Shown piece after piece: positions 26,564 to 35,418 of a stretch of DNA of 64,000 bases. The DNA is from Petralouisia muris (GTDB taxonomy: Bacteria; Bacillota; Clostridia; Lachnospirales; Lachnospiraceae), in contig NZ_SRYA01000019.1 in assembly GCF_004793545.1 (NCBI RefSeq), forward strand, positions 26,005 to 90,004, in the 5' to 3' direction. The translations under genes were made by a program, and so were the position numbers. Each line of letters begins with the position of its first letter. The stretch's first letter is position 1. The notes under the pieces are model-generated. The model was not told the DNA's origin and ran no database searches. It was given only the letters and a program-made list of their open reading frames with translations.

Positions 26564-26814
26564 TTCAATTCTCCTTTTTTAATAGTATATGGTAATTCTA
26601 TAATAGATCTGCGGAAATGGCAAATACGTTTTTGTTTGAAAAATAGGATCATTTTATCGTTTGGTAAACTTTTGTCTGGGTAAAACAATAAGACGACGCA
26701 GATTGGAAAATATAACTTACCTTGCTGACCTCGACAGGCACAGGGTATGATGCCTAAAAGAAGAAGACACCTTAGAATGGACAGAACAGCAAAATAGCTT
26801 CAGAGCATACCGGA
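26564..26814. other. Gene-free intergenic region
   Basis: About 250 bp between the divergent phosphofructokinase and TetR genes. It should hold the phosphofructokinase promoter on the minus strand near 26590-26620. I see no RNA gene or clear frame in it. Confidence 0.5.
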
Positions 26815-26843
26815 TTGACAAAATTATGTCTAGAAAATATAAT
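26815..26843 (+). promoter_or_regulatory. Consensus sigma-A promoter of the TetR gene
   Basis: Perfect TTGACA (26815-26820), a 17-bp spacer and perfect TATAAT (26838-26843). The -10 box overlaps the start of the palindrome at 26841-26861, so a bound repressor would block it. Confidence 0.85.
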
Positions 26844-26861
26844 TAAACCATAGGTTTAATT
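26841..26861. promoter_or_regulatory. Palindromic operator, likely TetR autoregulatory site
   Basis: Arms AATTAAACC and GGTTTAATT are perfect complements around a central ATA. The site lies between the -10 box and the ribosome site of the adjacent TetR gene, the usual place for an autorepressor operator. Confidence 0.8.
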
Positions 26862-26880
26862 GTTGAAAGGAGAAAAACAT

Positions 26881-27528
26881 ATGGCTCGCAGAAAAAAAGA
26901 ACCCAAAAGCGTACATAGAGAAAATATTGCAGCCGCCGCGTCTGCATTGTTTATGGAGAAAGGGATTACGGCAACTTCCATGAATGATATAGCAAAAGTG
27001 GCCGGATATAGTAAAGCAACATTATATGTGTACTTTGAGAACAAGGAGGAAATTATTGGCTTTTTAGTATTAGACAGCATGAAAAAGCTTTGCAGTTATA
27101 TCACTTCTGCGTTGGAGCGGCAGGAGGAAACAAAGACGAGATATGATTTGATTTGCCGGGGATTAGTTCTATACCAAGAAGAATTTCCTTTTTATTTCAG
27201 AATGGCGTTAGATAAAATAAACATTGATTTTGAAAGCCAGAACTATTTGCCTGAAGAAAAAGAAACCTATCAAATCGGGGAAGAAATAAATGAAAAAATA
27301 AAGGATTTTATAGTGAGTGGCATGAAAAAAGGCGATTTGCGTGATGATATAAAAATCATGCCGGCTATTTTTCATTTTTGGGGCATGCTGTCAGGACTTA
27401 TCCAGTTAGCTGCAAATAAAGAAGAATATATTGAAAAAACAATGCACTTATCTAAAATTGAATTTTTAGAGTACGGTTTTGATATGTTGTACCGTTCAAT
27501 TGAAAAGGAAGGAGTGAACTTACCATGA
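26881..27528 (+). CDS. TetR/AcrR family transcriptional regulator
   Basis: 215 aa. The N-terminal HTH (AAASALFMEKGITATSMNDIAKVAGYSKATLYVYFENKEEII, helix 3 at about 42-52) is typical TetR. The helical C-terminal domain would bind an unknown small ligand. Start ATG 26881 follows GAAAGGAG; the seven-residue extension upstream lies inside the leader. A perfect palindrome overlaps its promoter. The stop overlaps the start of a decayed flavodoxin-type reductase gene, so the TetR protein probably once controlled a small flavoprotein operon (reductase plus FMN-binding protein). Confidence 0.9.
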   Translation: MARRKKEPKSVHRENIAAAASALFMEKGITATSMNDIAKVAGYSKATLYVYFENKEEIIGFLVLDSMKKLCSYITSALERQEETKTRYDLICRGLVLYQEEFPFYFRMALDKINIDFESQNYLPEEKETYQIGEEINEKIKDFIVSGMKKGDLRDDIKIMPAIFHFWGMLSGLIQLAANKEEYIEKTMHLSKIEFLEYGFDMLYRSIEKEGVNLP

Positions 27529-27901
27529 ACAAGATTTATGTATGCCAAATAGTTCTTCTTGCGGCTCCAATTTATTGGGCGAATGTTCCTGCTTCTGTAA
27601 AAAACTTATTTGACCGCTTATTAGGAACGGCCATGGAAGAAACAAGCACTTTCCCCAAGCCGCACCTGCAAGGGAAAAAATATATGATTTTGACTTCCTG
27701 CAATACTCCCTTTCCTTTTTCTTGGATATCAGGACAAAGTAAAGGGGCAATCGCAATATGGATGAATTCTTTAAGACGGCAGGAATGAAACCAATAGGAA
27801 AAGTTGTTTATGCAGGCGCAGCTTCTAAAAAAGAGCTGCCAAAGCGGATAGCCAGAAAGATTGAGAGGCATTTGAAATCAGAATATGCAAAAAGAGAATA
27901 A
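27525..27901 (+). pseudogene. NADPH-dependent FMN reductase / flavodoxin-like protein, decayed
   Basis: The frame starts MNKIYVC and then jumps straight to VLLAAPIYWANVPASVKNLFDRLLG, so about 70 residues with the FMN phosphate-binding loop are deleted. After SCNTPFPFSWISGQSKGAI the frame shifts: the proper end MDEFFKTAGMKPIGKVVYAGAASKKELPKRIARKIERHLKSEYAKRE lies in another frame and stops at 27899-27901. With an internal deletion and a frameshift the gene cannot make an active reductase. ATG overlap with tetR (4 bp) shows the old operon layout. Confidence 0.8.
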
Positions 27902-27942
27902 ATTCAGTTATTATCGTAGTTCTTTTCCATGCTGCGTTCATT

Positions 27943-28386
27943 TTGGGAGCAGTTTACCTAAAAAAAGTTGCTGAGTATAAACGAGTCGTAAAGGAAACTG
28001 CTTTTGATGAAATTGATGTTGCCAATGTTTCCGATGGAATTAATATTGGAGAGTATGATGTGAATTTTATATATGCCAAAGTGAAAGTTACTGTGGAAAA
28101 TGGAAAAATTGTAAGTGTTAACATTTTGGAGCATAGGCATGAGCGTGGCAAAGCTGCAGAAACCGTCATAGAAAAAATAATTGAGGAACAGAAGATAGAT
28201 GTTGATGCAATCTCTGGTGCGACGAATTCGAGCATTGTCATTAAAAAAGCTGTTGAAAATGCGCTCATAGGAGAATTAAGCGCTCAAAACACAGCAGTGG
28301 ATGATAGCTGTGGGTCTGATAGTGATAATGGAAGGCTTCGCCCTCCTGTTTGCTGTAAGTATGGAGTGAGGTTGAGTCAAGATTAA
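27943..28386 (+). CDS. FMN-binding domain protein, 5' end damaged
   Basis: The core INIGEYDVNFIYAKVKVTVENGKIVSVNILEHRHERGKAA, then VDAISGATNSSIVIKKAVENAL, is an FMN_bind domain; in RnfG/NqrC relatives the SGAT threonine carries a covalently bound FMN. A hydrophobic stretch (VIIVVLFHAAFILGAVYL) lies in frame just upstream and would be the membrane anchor. The natural ATG at 27885, overlapping the reductase end, is one base out of frame at a run of A. Only TTG 27943 is available, inside the anchor. The last 25 residues after ALIGEL look degenerate. It is probably non-functional or an export-less remnant. Confidence 0.65.
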   Translation: MGAVYLKKVAEYKRVVKETAFDEIDVANVSDGINIGEYDVNFIYAKVKVTVENGKIVSVNILEHRHERGKAAETVIEKIIEEQKIDVDAISGATNSSIVIKKAVENALIGELSAQNTAVDDSCGSDSDNGRLRPPVCCKYGVRLSQD

Positions 28387-28452
28387 AAACCAGGAATACT
28401 CATTGTTGCCCTTGCTAATTTGATTTATCAGATTTGCAAGGGAAAAAGAAAT

Positions 28453-28487
28453 AGCCGCCACTATTCACAATAGTGACGGCTTGTCTC
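28453..28487 (+). terminator. Hairpin terminator after the flavin genes
   Basis: AGCCGCCACTATT (28453-28465) pairs with AATAGTGACGGCT (28469-28481) with one mismatch and a 3-nt loop. A short TTGTCTCTT tract follows. Confidence 0.65.
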
Positions 28488-28622
28488 TTATGAGGTAAAA
28501 AGTTATTGTTCGGGCAGAGCCGCTTTCTGTGTGAAACAGGAAATCATTTGCTCTGGGTGGCGTAACTCTGTCACGAAAATGTTTTCGGCAGAGAGTTTTG
28601 ATTATTCAAATTTCTAAAAAGA

Positions 28623-28744
28623 AACGACAAATTTCGACAAAATATACAATTATACAATATGTATGATAGAATCACTATGACAAAAGGACTATAATACGAC
28701 AAAGATCGCGCTGGTACGATGGTACTTCAAATACTTTGTCGAAA
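28623..28744. promoter_or_regulatory. Spo0A boxes upstream of spo0A
   Basis: Two perfect 0A boxes (TTTGTCGAAA): one reversed at 28632-28641 (TTTCGACAAA) and one direct at 28735-28744. Two partial boxes lie nearby, AACGACAAAT at about 28623-28632 and TACGACAAAG at about 28695-28704. Their spacing before spo0A fits direct autoregulation by phosphorylated Spo0A, as known in Bacillus. The rest of 28487-28846 has no gene. Confidence 0.8.
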
Positions 28745-28846
28745 GTCGGGGAAATCTTTTCATTGAAGGAATAATTAATTGAGGATATAATACAAATAGT
28801 TGCCTTTTATGAGGGTTTATTATGAAAATCAACAGGAGGATGTAAC

Positions 28847-29647
28847 GTGGAAAAATTAAATGTGGCAATTGCAGATGACAATGAGAGAATGTTGAGAGAA
28901 TTGGGGGATATTGTAAGAAGTGATGAAGAGCTTCAGGTAGTTGGAACGGCGAAAGATGGAGAAGAAGCATACGAAATGATAAAAAAGAAAGAGCCGGATG
29001 TGGTGCTTTTGGATATTGTAATGCCGAAACTGGATGGTTTGACAGTGATGGATAAAATCAGAAATGACAAAAATATGAAAAAGCACCCGGCATTCATCAT
29101 GATATCAGCAATCGGGCAGGAAAAAATCACGGAAGACGCATTTTCATTGGGAGCAGATTACTACATTATGAAACCGTTTGACAACGATGTGGTGTTGAAC
29201 CGGATTAAGCACGTTAGGAATGCAGAAGTGCATAAAGGCAGCGAAGTACGTAAGGTCAATGCATATGAGCGGAAACAAGAGCTGGAGGAGCGGAATTTAG
29301 AGAGTGATGTGACAAATATCATTCATGAAATCGGAGTGCCGGCCCATATCAAAGGCTATCAATATTTAAGAGAAGCAATTATCATGTCCGTGCGGGATAT
29401 GGAAATGCTCAATTCCATTACAAAAATACTCTATCCTGGGATAGCAAAGAAATATCAGACCACTCCCAGCCGGGTAGAGCGCGCCATCCGCCATGCCATT
29501 GAAGTGGCCTGGAGCAGGGGAAAAATGGATACCATTGACGAATTATTCGGCTATACCATCCATAATGGAAAGGGAAAACCTACAAATTCTGAATTTATAG
29601 CTTTAATTGCGGACAAAATTCGGTTAGAATATAAGTTGAGAGAATAA
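28847..29647 (+). CDS. spo0A: Sporulation master regulator Spo0A
   Basis: 266 aa. The receiver domain has acidic residues in IADDNERM, phosphoacceptor D56 in [13 protein letters not shown] and K in YYIMKPFD. The C-terminal Spo0A DNA-binding domain is complete ([62 protein letters not shown]). It starts with GTG after AGGAGGA. When phosphorylated it switches on sporulation and represses growth-phase genes. In most Clostridia spoIVB precedes spo0A; here the upstream side is a decayed flavin operon instead. glgA follows after 16 bp, so part of its expression may come from the spo0A transcript. Confidence 0.97.
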   Translation: MEKLNVAIADDNERMLRELGDIVRSDEELQVVGTAKDGEEAYEMIKKKEPDVVLLDIVMPKLDGLTVMDKIRNDKNMKKHPAFIMISAIGQEKITEDAFSLGADYYIMKPFDNDVVLNRIKHVRNAEVHKGSEVRKVNAYERKQELEERNLESDVTNIIHEIGVPAHIKGYQYLREAIIMSVRDMEMLNSITKILYPGIAKKYQTTPSRVERAIRHAIEVAWSRGKMDTIDELFGYTIHNGKGKPTNSEFIALIADKIRLEYKLRE

Positions 29648-29663
29648 GTAGGAGGTTTTTTAC

Positions 29664-31100
29664 ATGAAGAGAATACTCTTTGCAGCATCCGAGGGAAATC
29701 CCTTTATAAAAACAGGAGGATTGGCAGATGTTGTCGGTGCTCTGCCAAAGTATCTGGATAAAGAGAAATTCGACGTGAGAGTTTTTCTGCCTAAGTACCT
29801 GTGTATTTCGGAAGACTGCAGACAAAAAATGAAATACGTAACAGAAATTTATGCTGACATGCCAAGAGAGAAAGAGTACATAGGAATTTATGAGGCGAAA
29901 ATAGAAGGAATTCATTACTATTTTATTGATAATGAACATTATTTTGCCGGAAACAGCCCCTATAATCAAATTTTTGAAGACGTCAATAAGTTTGCATTTT
30001 ATTGCAGAGCAGTATTGACTTGTCTGCCGGAACTGGGATTTTGCCCGGACATTATACATTGTCATGACTGGCAGGCGGCCCTGATACCAGTATTTCTGGA
30101 CGCATTCTATCGGGAAAATCCTTTTTATCGGAATATACAGACAATAATGACGATTCATAATCAGAAATTTCAGGGCAGATGGCGGATTGACGATATTGAA
30201 AATTGCAGGGATCTGCCGGCAAGTTATCGCTATGGAGCCATGGAAGCCTATGGAGAGACAAATTTCCTGAAGGCAGGAATTCTCCATGCAGATCGGGTGA
30301 CTACTGTCAGTGAAACTTATGCAAAGGAAATTCAGGACCCGACTGGAGGGGAAGGCTTGGACGGCGTAATGCGGGAAGTGTCCGGTAAGTTGTCCGGCAT
30401 TGTCAATGGGATCGATACAGAAGAATACGATCCCATGACAGATCCTGAAATTGCAGTGAATTTTAATCAAAAAACCATTGCAAAGAAGAAGAAAAATAAG
30501 GAAGCGCTGCAGGCTGCACTGAGGCTTCGGAAGGATTCCTCCGCCATGGTGCTGGGCATAGTTTCCAGGCTGACTCAGCAGAAAGGTTTTGATCTGGTAA
30601 GGTCAGTGATGGAAGAGATGTTAAATACCCTGAATATACAGATAGTCGTGTTGGGAACCGGAGAAGAACAGTTCCAGGATTTTTTCAGGCATTTTGACTG
30701 GAAATATCCCGATCGTGTGTCTGCAACCATAGGCTACAGCGAGGAGATAGCCCATATGATTTACGGAGGGGCCGATGCTTTTTTGATGCCTTCCCAGTTT
30801 GAACCCTGCGGGCTGAGTCAGCTTATCAGCATGCGTTATGGTACGATTCCCATCGTACGGGAGACGGGAGGATTGAAGGATACGGTGGAGCCTTACAATG
30901 GAATCTGGCATACCGGCAACGGATTTAGTTTTGCAAATTATCATGCAGGAGAGATGCTGATGATTGTCCGGTATGCCTACGATATTTTCTGCAATCATCC
31001 CAAGGACTGGCGTGGAATGATGAAACGCTGCATGGAAATGGACAATTCCTGGCAGAACTCTGCAAAGAAATACGAAAAACTCTATCAGGAACTTTCGTAA
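29664..31100 (+). CDS. glgA: Glycogen synthase (ADP-glucose), GT5
   Basis: 478 aa, normal length. The N-terminal KTGGLADVVGALPK loop binds ADP-glucose. Further GT5 blocks are HCHDWQAALIPV, TIHNQKFQG, TVSETYAKEIQ, GIVNGIDTEEYDP, GIVSRLTQQKGFDLV, and the C-terminal acid SQFEPCGLSQLISMRYGTIPIVRETGGL. It adds glucose from ADP-glucose to glycogen in the cytoplasm. The start has TAGGAGG in front. It sits alone, without the usual glgBCDP neighbours, directly behind spo0A; this could tie storage polymer to sporulation entry. Its end overlaps the convergent DUF5688 gene by 16 bp. Confidence 0.95.
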   Translation: MKRILFAASEGNPFIKTGGLADVVGALPKYLDKEKFDVRVFLPKYLCISEDCRQKMKYVTEIYADMPREKEYIGIYEAKIEGIHYYFIDNEHYFAGNSPYNQIFEDVNKFAFYCRAVLTCLPELGFCPDIIHCHDWQAALIPVFLDAFYRENPFYRNIQTIMTIHNQKFQGRWRIDDIENCRDLPASYRYGAMEAYGETNFLKAGILHADRVTTVSETYAKEIQDPTGGEGLDGVMREVSGKLSGIVNGIDTEEYDPMTDPEIAVNFNQKTIAKKKKNKEALQAALRLRKDSSAMVLGIVSRLTQQKGFDLVRSVMEEMLNTLNIQIVVLGTGEEQFQDFFRHFDWKYPDRVSATIGYSEEIAHMIYGGADAFLMPSQFEPCGLSQLISMRYGTIPIVRETGGLKDTVEPYNGIWHTGNGFSFANYHAGEMLMIVRYAYDIFCNHPKDWRGMMKRCMEMDNSWQNSAKKYEKLYQELS

Positions 31101-32005
31101 AGGGAAATCTGGCCGGTACGTTTGTCATAGTAATAGACGCAGTCGGAAAGCACTTCTTCCGGGGCTACTTCTGTCATGTTGATTTCGCGGACCAGACGGG
31201 GCAGTTCTTCTGGATCTCCGGCAGCAAAAGCCGGTATGGCAATCACTTCATGAACACTGCTGGGAAGGATGTAAAAACTGTCCTTTAAGTGTTCTGCCAC
31301 CTGCTTTAATTCATTTTGATAAAGGATACAGCAGGCGCCGTTCAGGCGTCTTCTGTTGGTAATCACATACATGGGGACGATTTGGGAATGAAGAGTGTCC
31401 CAGGCGGTGCTGCGTTCTGGTGCAGGAAGCAGATCTAATGCAGGCAGTACCAGATCTGCCAGTGAATCACAGCAAAAGGAGAGCAGGACAGGAGTGTTTT
31501 TGCGGGCAAGAGTCCAAAGCTCATCCTCAGAAATGTTCCAGTATTCCAGATGTTCATTGCGGATAGGGATAGAAGTGTTTTTACAGGGGCCGTCCTGTAT
31601 CAGGCAGTAAAATACAATAGCGAGATCCAGATAGGGAATATGGGGAACTTCTTTCAGGAGTTCCCTGTTTCGTTCATAATGGATTAATTTATAGACAATG
31701 CGGGAACGGATCTTGTCAAAGCAGGTAAAAAATGAAGTGTCGATATAAGGAATACTGCAATGCTCATAATAGTATCGGAGAATCTGATTCTGAAGGGCAG
31801 GAAATGAAGTTCCTTCCAGATATCTGGAAAAATAAGAATTCAGGTAAATGGTGGGCGAGACATTGCTGCCTGGTTCCAGAATCGTAAGACCATCCAACAG
31901 GATGTGATTGTTATGGGAAAACTGACGGATCGAAATGTGTGTGCCTGCCGGAAACAGTTCCGTCAGATTGTCTGTCAGTTTTTGTTTAAATTCTTCGTAA
32001 GTCAT
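31085..32005 (-). CDS. DUF5688 family protein
   Basis: 306 aa, soluble, no signal peptide. MTYEEFKQKLTDNLTELFPAGTHISIRQF opens DUF5688 proteins. Later blocks I associate with the family are LNSYFSRYLEGTSF, YIDTSFFTCFDKIRSRIVYKLIHYERNRELL, MYVITNRRRLNGACCILY and DSFYILPSSVHEVIAIP. These are common, often multi-copy, in Lachnospiraceae, and their function is unknown. Start 32005 follows AGGAGG; the 67 residues of open frame upstream are not part of it. The 3' end overlaps that of glgA on the other strand. Confidence 0.85.
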   Translation of the reverse strand: MTYEEFKQKLTDNLTELFPAGTHISIRQFSHNNHILLDGLTILEPGSNVSPTIYLNSYFSRYLEGTSFPALQNQILRYYYEHCSIPYIDTSFFTCFDKIRSRIVYKLIHYERNRELLKEVPHIPYLDLAIVFYCLIQDGPCKNTSIPIRNEHLEYWNISEDELWTLARKNTPVLLSFCCDSLADLVLPALDLLPAPERSTAWDTLHSQIVPMYVITNRRRLNGACCILYQNELKQVAEHLKDSFYILPSSVHEVIAIPAFAAGDPEELPRLVREINMTEVAPEEVLSDCVYYYDKRTGQISLYESS

Positions 32006-32199
32006 ATTACCTCCTGGCTGTGCTGGCAGTTGGGAGGTATTCACACGAAAATATGTGTGTTTTTTACTGTAACATGGACAGGCGGAAAAAGCAAGAATTT
32101 TTTTAAGATGCGGGATAAAAAATTTATGAGACCTGTCCCGAAGGGACGGGTGAGTAAAAGGTTTGTTACAAAATGGTAGGCAGTTTGCGAAGTTTTTTA

Positions 32200-32227
32200 T
32201 TGACAAATGTCAATTGACATGTATAAT
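32200..32227 (+). promoter_or_regulatory. opp operon promoter with a perfect palindrome in the spacer
   Basis: TTGACA (32200-32205), a 16-bp spacer and TATAAT (32222-32227). The spacer contains the perfect 14-bp palindrome ATGTCAATTGACAT (32207-32220), a likely operator. Further down, AATTTTAGAAGATT (32248-32261) resembles the CodY box AATTTTCWGAAAATT with one base missing; that part is speculative. Confidence 0.75.
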
Positions 32228-32356
32228 GTAATTATGTTTTTTTATAAAATTTTAGAAGATTAAAGTGGTGCAATATAAAACAAGTACACTATCATTATGC
32301 ATGTTTCTTTGATCTTTGAAATCAAAATCAAAATACAGAAGGTAGGAGAGAAGAAA

Positions 32357-33268
32357 GTGGCGAAGTATATTGGAAAACGATTAGTGCTGGCAATTGTCTC
32401 TATTCTTATTGTCAGTGCCATTACATTCTTTGTAATGAATGCTATTCCAGGAGGCCCCTTCAATAAAGAGAAGGCCACCAGTGCAGAAGCGCAGAAAGTG
32501 TTGGAAGAGAGGTATAATCTGGACAAACCTATCGGAGAGCAATATGTGCTTTATCTGAATAATTTGTTACATGGAGACTGGGGGGTATCCCTACATAACG
32601 GACGTGATATCTGGGATGAAATTGCGATGCGTTTCCAGGTGTCAGCCAAGTTAGGCGGCATGGCTGCGGCAGTTGCCATTGTGATTGGACTGGTGCTTGG
32701 CAGTATTGCAGCCCTTACTCGTAACAAGTTGCCAGATCGGCTTATTATCTTTTTTACAACCCTGGGGACAGCGATGCCATCTTTTGTGCTGGCGACTTTG
32801 CTTCTTCTGGTGTTCTGTCTGAAGCTGGGATGGTTTCCGGTATGGTCCTCCAGCAATCCGAATTATGTTCTGCCGATTATCGCATTGAGCGTCTATCCTA
32901 TGGCTTATATTACACGTTTAACGAAAACAAGTATGCTGGATGCCTTGAATCAGGATTATGTCCGCACTGCAAAGGCAAAGGGAGTTCCAGGCTGGAAAGT
33001 AATTTTTAAGCATGCCCTTCGTAATGCGCTGGTTCCTGTTGTCACCTATATAGGACCTATGGTTGCATATATTCTGACCGGTTCCATGGTAGTGGAAAAT
33101 ATTTTTACCATTGGAGGACTTGGATCTACATTTGTAACAAGCATTGTAAACCGTGATTATACAATGATTATGGCGGTTACGCTGTTTCTTGCCATATTGA
33201 TGGTTGTTGCAAATTTATTGACGGATATTGCTTATAAGATGATTGATCCGAGAATCACATTTGAATAA
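32357..33268 (+). CDS. oppB: Oligopeptide ABC transporter permease OppB
   Basis: 303 aa, six membrane helices. The N-terminal KYIGKRLVLAIVSILIVSAITFFVMNAIPGGP is the classic OppB start. The EAA-like loop TRLTKTSMLDALNQDYVRTAKAKG contacts the ATPases. I start at GTG 32357, which follows GGAGAGAAG; the longer frame from 32297 has no ribosome site. First gene of the oppBCDFA operon, behind a strong promoter with an embedded palindrome. Confidence 0.92.
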   Translation: MAKYIGKRLVLAIVSILIVSAITFFVMNAIPGGPFNKEKATSAEAQKVLEERYNLDKPIGEQYVLYLNNLLHGDWGVSLHNGRDIWDEIAMRFQVSAKLGGMAAAVAIVIGLVLGSIAALTRNKLPDRLIIFFTTLGTAMPSFVLATLLLLVFCLKLGWFPVWSSSNPNYVLPIIALSVYPMAYITRLTKTSMLDALNQDYVRTAKAKGVPGWKVIFKHALRNALVPVVTYIGPMVAYILTGSMVVENIFTIGGLGSTFVTSIVNRDYTMIMAVTLFLAILMVVANLLTDIAYKMIDPRITFE

Positions 33269-33302
33269 AAATGAGAGAAGGACAGAAAGGACGATAGAGA
33301 GT

Positions 33303-34391
33303 ATGCTGGAGAATCAGGAGTTGAAGAAAAAGCAGCTCTTTTCCGCACAGGTGGATTTGAGTAAATTTAATGATAAGAATTTTGAACAGGCAACAGATGA
33401 TGAAAAGAAGCAGCAGGACGTTATGGGAGAATCTACCACCTTTTTTAAGGACGGTATGAGACGTCTGCGCAAAAATCCCCTTGCTATGGGAAGTATTGTA
33501 GTATTGGTTCTGATTATTGCGACGATTATCATTGCGCCGATGATTGTGCCCTATAAGTATTCCCAGATTATTTCGGTAAATGGAGTCAGGGACAAGACAG
33601 CGGCAAACCTGGGGCCTTTTGAGTATTCCAAGCTGGAAACCAAGTATATGGAAGAGACAGGAGAGAAGCTGTTTCCCCATATTTTCGGAACAGACAGTTT
33701 GAGCAGAGATTACTTTATCCGTGTGATTTACGGAACAAGGGTCAGCCTTTCCGTAGGCGTTGTGGCTTCCATTATGGTATTGATTATCGGTTTGCTGTAT
33801 GGCTCTATTGCAGGATATTTCGGTGGAACGCTGGATCTTGTGATGATGCGTATAGTGGATATTATTTATTCCCTGCCGGATATGCTGATTATTATTCTGC
33901 TTTCGGTGGTGCTGAATGAAACTTTGAAGCCTTTGATTGAAGGGACTTCCCTGCAGGCTTTGGGAACAAATATGATTTCAATTTTCATTGTGTTTGGATT
34001 GCTGTACTGGGTGAGTATGGCCCGTCTGATCCGGGGGCAAATTCTTACCATTAAGAATAATGAATATGTACTGGCTGCCAGGTGTATCGGTACGAAGAAC
34101 AGCAGGATTCTGCGCAGGCATATTTTACCCAACTGTTTGTCTGTTATTATCATTACTACTGCATTGCAGGTGCCCAGCGCAATTTTTACAGAGAGTTACT
34201 TAAGCTTCCTGGGTCTTGGAGTATCAGATCCGCTGACTTCTCTGGGAAGTCTGGCGAATGATGCCAGGGCAGGTATGCAGTCTTATCCTCTGCGGCTTGT
34301 GATTCCTGCAATTGCAATTTGTCTGATTGTGTTGGCGTTGAATTTACTGGGCGATGGTCTTCGTGATGCATTCGACTCTAAATTGAAATAA
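33303..34391 (+). CDS. oppC: Oligopeptide ABC transporter permease OppC
   Basis: 362 aa. A cytoplasmic N-terminal tail of about 70 residues precedes TM1 (AMGSIVVLVLIIATIIIAPMIV), then an extracytoplasmic loop (HIFGTDSLSRDYFIRVIYGTRVSL) and five more helices. The EAA loop is MARLIRGQILTIKNNEYVLAARCIG. It forms the heterodimeric channel with OppB. Start ATG 33303 has AAAGGA before it. It sits 34 bp after the oppB stop. The long N-terminal tail is common in clostridial OppC. Confidence 0.92.
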   Translation: MLENQELKKKQLFSAQVDLSKFNDKNFEQATDDEKKQQDVMGESTTFFKDGMRRLRKNPLAMGSIVVLVLIIATIIIAPMIVPYKYSQIISVNGVRDKTAANLGPFEYSKLETKYMEETGEKLFPHIFGTDSLSRDYFIRVIYGTRVSLSVGVVASIMVLIIGLLYGSIAGYFGGTLDLVMMRIVDIIYSLPDMLIIILLSVVLNETLKPLIEGTSLQALGTNMISIFIVFGLLYWVSMARLIRGQILTIKNNEYVLAARCIGTKNSRILRRHILPNCLSVIIITTALQVPSAIFTESYLSFLGLGVSDPLTSLGSLANDARAGMQSYPLRLVIPAIAICLIVLALNLLGDGLRDAFDSKLK

Positions 34392-34407
34392 ATAAGGAGA
34401 TAAGCAT

Positions 34408-35418
34408 ATGAGCGAAGAAAATAAATACATTTTGGAAGTAAAAGATCTCCATACCAGTTTTTTTACGGAAAATGGAGAGGTTCAGGCAGTAAATGGAATT
34501 TCCTTTACATTGGAACCAGGGAAAACTCTGGGAATTGTGGGGGAATCCGGTTCCGGTAAGTCGGTAACGGCATATTCCATTATGCAGATTTTGGCAGAAA
34601 CCGGCAAAATCACCGCGGGAGAAGTGAAGTTCCATGGGGAAGATATTACAAAATGGAACAGCAGGCAGATGCAGAAGTTCAGGGGAGAGAAATGTTCGAT
34701 TATTTTCCAGGACCCTATGACCAGCCTGAATCCGGTGTTTACCGTTGGAAGCCAATTGACGGAGGCGATATTGCTCCATACAGATAAAGATAAGAAGCAG
34801 GCCAGAGAACGGGCTGTGGAGATGTTGACCTTGGTTGGAGTCAACGAGCCGGAGAGCCGATTGAAGCAGTACCCCCATGAGCTGTCCGGCGGTATGCGCC
34901 AGCGTGTCATGATAGCCATGGCATTGGTATGTGAGCCGGATATTCTGATTGCAGACGAGCCTACTACGGCGTTGGACGTAACCATACAGGCACAGATTCT
35001 GGAACTGATGCAGGATTTACAGAAGAAGCTTGGAATGGCAATTATTATGGTAACTCATGATTTGGGAGTTATTGCCAGCATGTGCGATGAGATTCTCGTT
35101 ATGTACGGCGGGCGGGTCTGTGAACGGGGAACGGCAGATGATATTTTCTATCAGCCGGCCCATGAATATACCAAAGGTCTGCTTCGCTCCATACCGAAAA
35201 CAGACAATATGAATGAAAAGCTGGTTCCCATCGGCGGAACGCCCATCAATCTTCTGCAGATGCCCGAAGGATGCGCATTCTGCCCCAGATGCGATGCGGC
35301 TATGAAGATCTGCCTGAAGGAAAAACCAGAAGAACTGCGTGTCAGTGACACACATCTGGCAAGCTGCTGGATGAACATTAAGGAGCTGTATGAAGCACAG
35401 GAAGGAGAACGGTCATGA
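34408..35418 (+). CDS. oppD: Oligopeptide ABC transporter ATPase OppD
   Basis: 336 aa. Walker A GESGSGKS, Q-loop FQDPMTSLNP, signature LSGGMRQRV, Walker B ILIADEPTTALD and the switch histidine in THDLG are all intact. The C-terminal oligo_HPY domain has the Cys cluster CAFCPRCDAAMKIC that can hold an iron-sulfur cluster. It hydrolyses ATP with OppF to drive peptide import. AAGGAG precedes the start, and the stop overlaps oppF by 4 bp (ATGA). Confidence 0.94.
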   Translation: MSEENKYILEVKDLHTSFFTENGEVQAVNGISFTLEPGKTLGIVGESGSGKSVTAYSIMQILAETGKITAGEVKFHGEDITKWNSRQMQKFRGEKCSIIFQDPMTSLNPVFTVGSQLTEAILLHTDKDKKQARERAVEMLTLVGVNEPESRLKQYPHELSGGMRQRVMIAMALVCEPDILIADEPTTALDVTIQAQILELMQDLQKKLGMAIIMVTHDLGVIASMCDEILVMYGGRVCERGTADDIFYQPAHEYTKGLLRSIPKTDNMNEKLVPIGGTPINLLQMPEGCAFCPRCDAAMKICLKEKPEELRVSDTHLASCWMNIKELYEAQEGERS

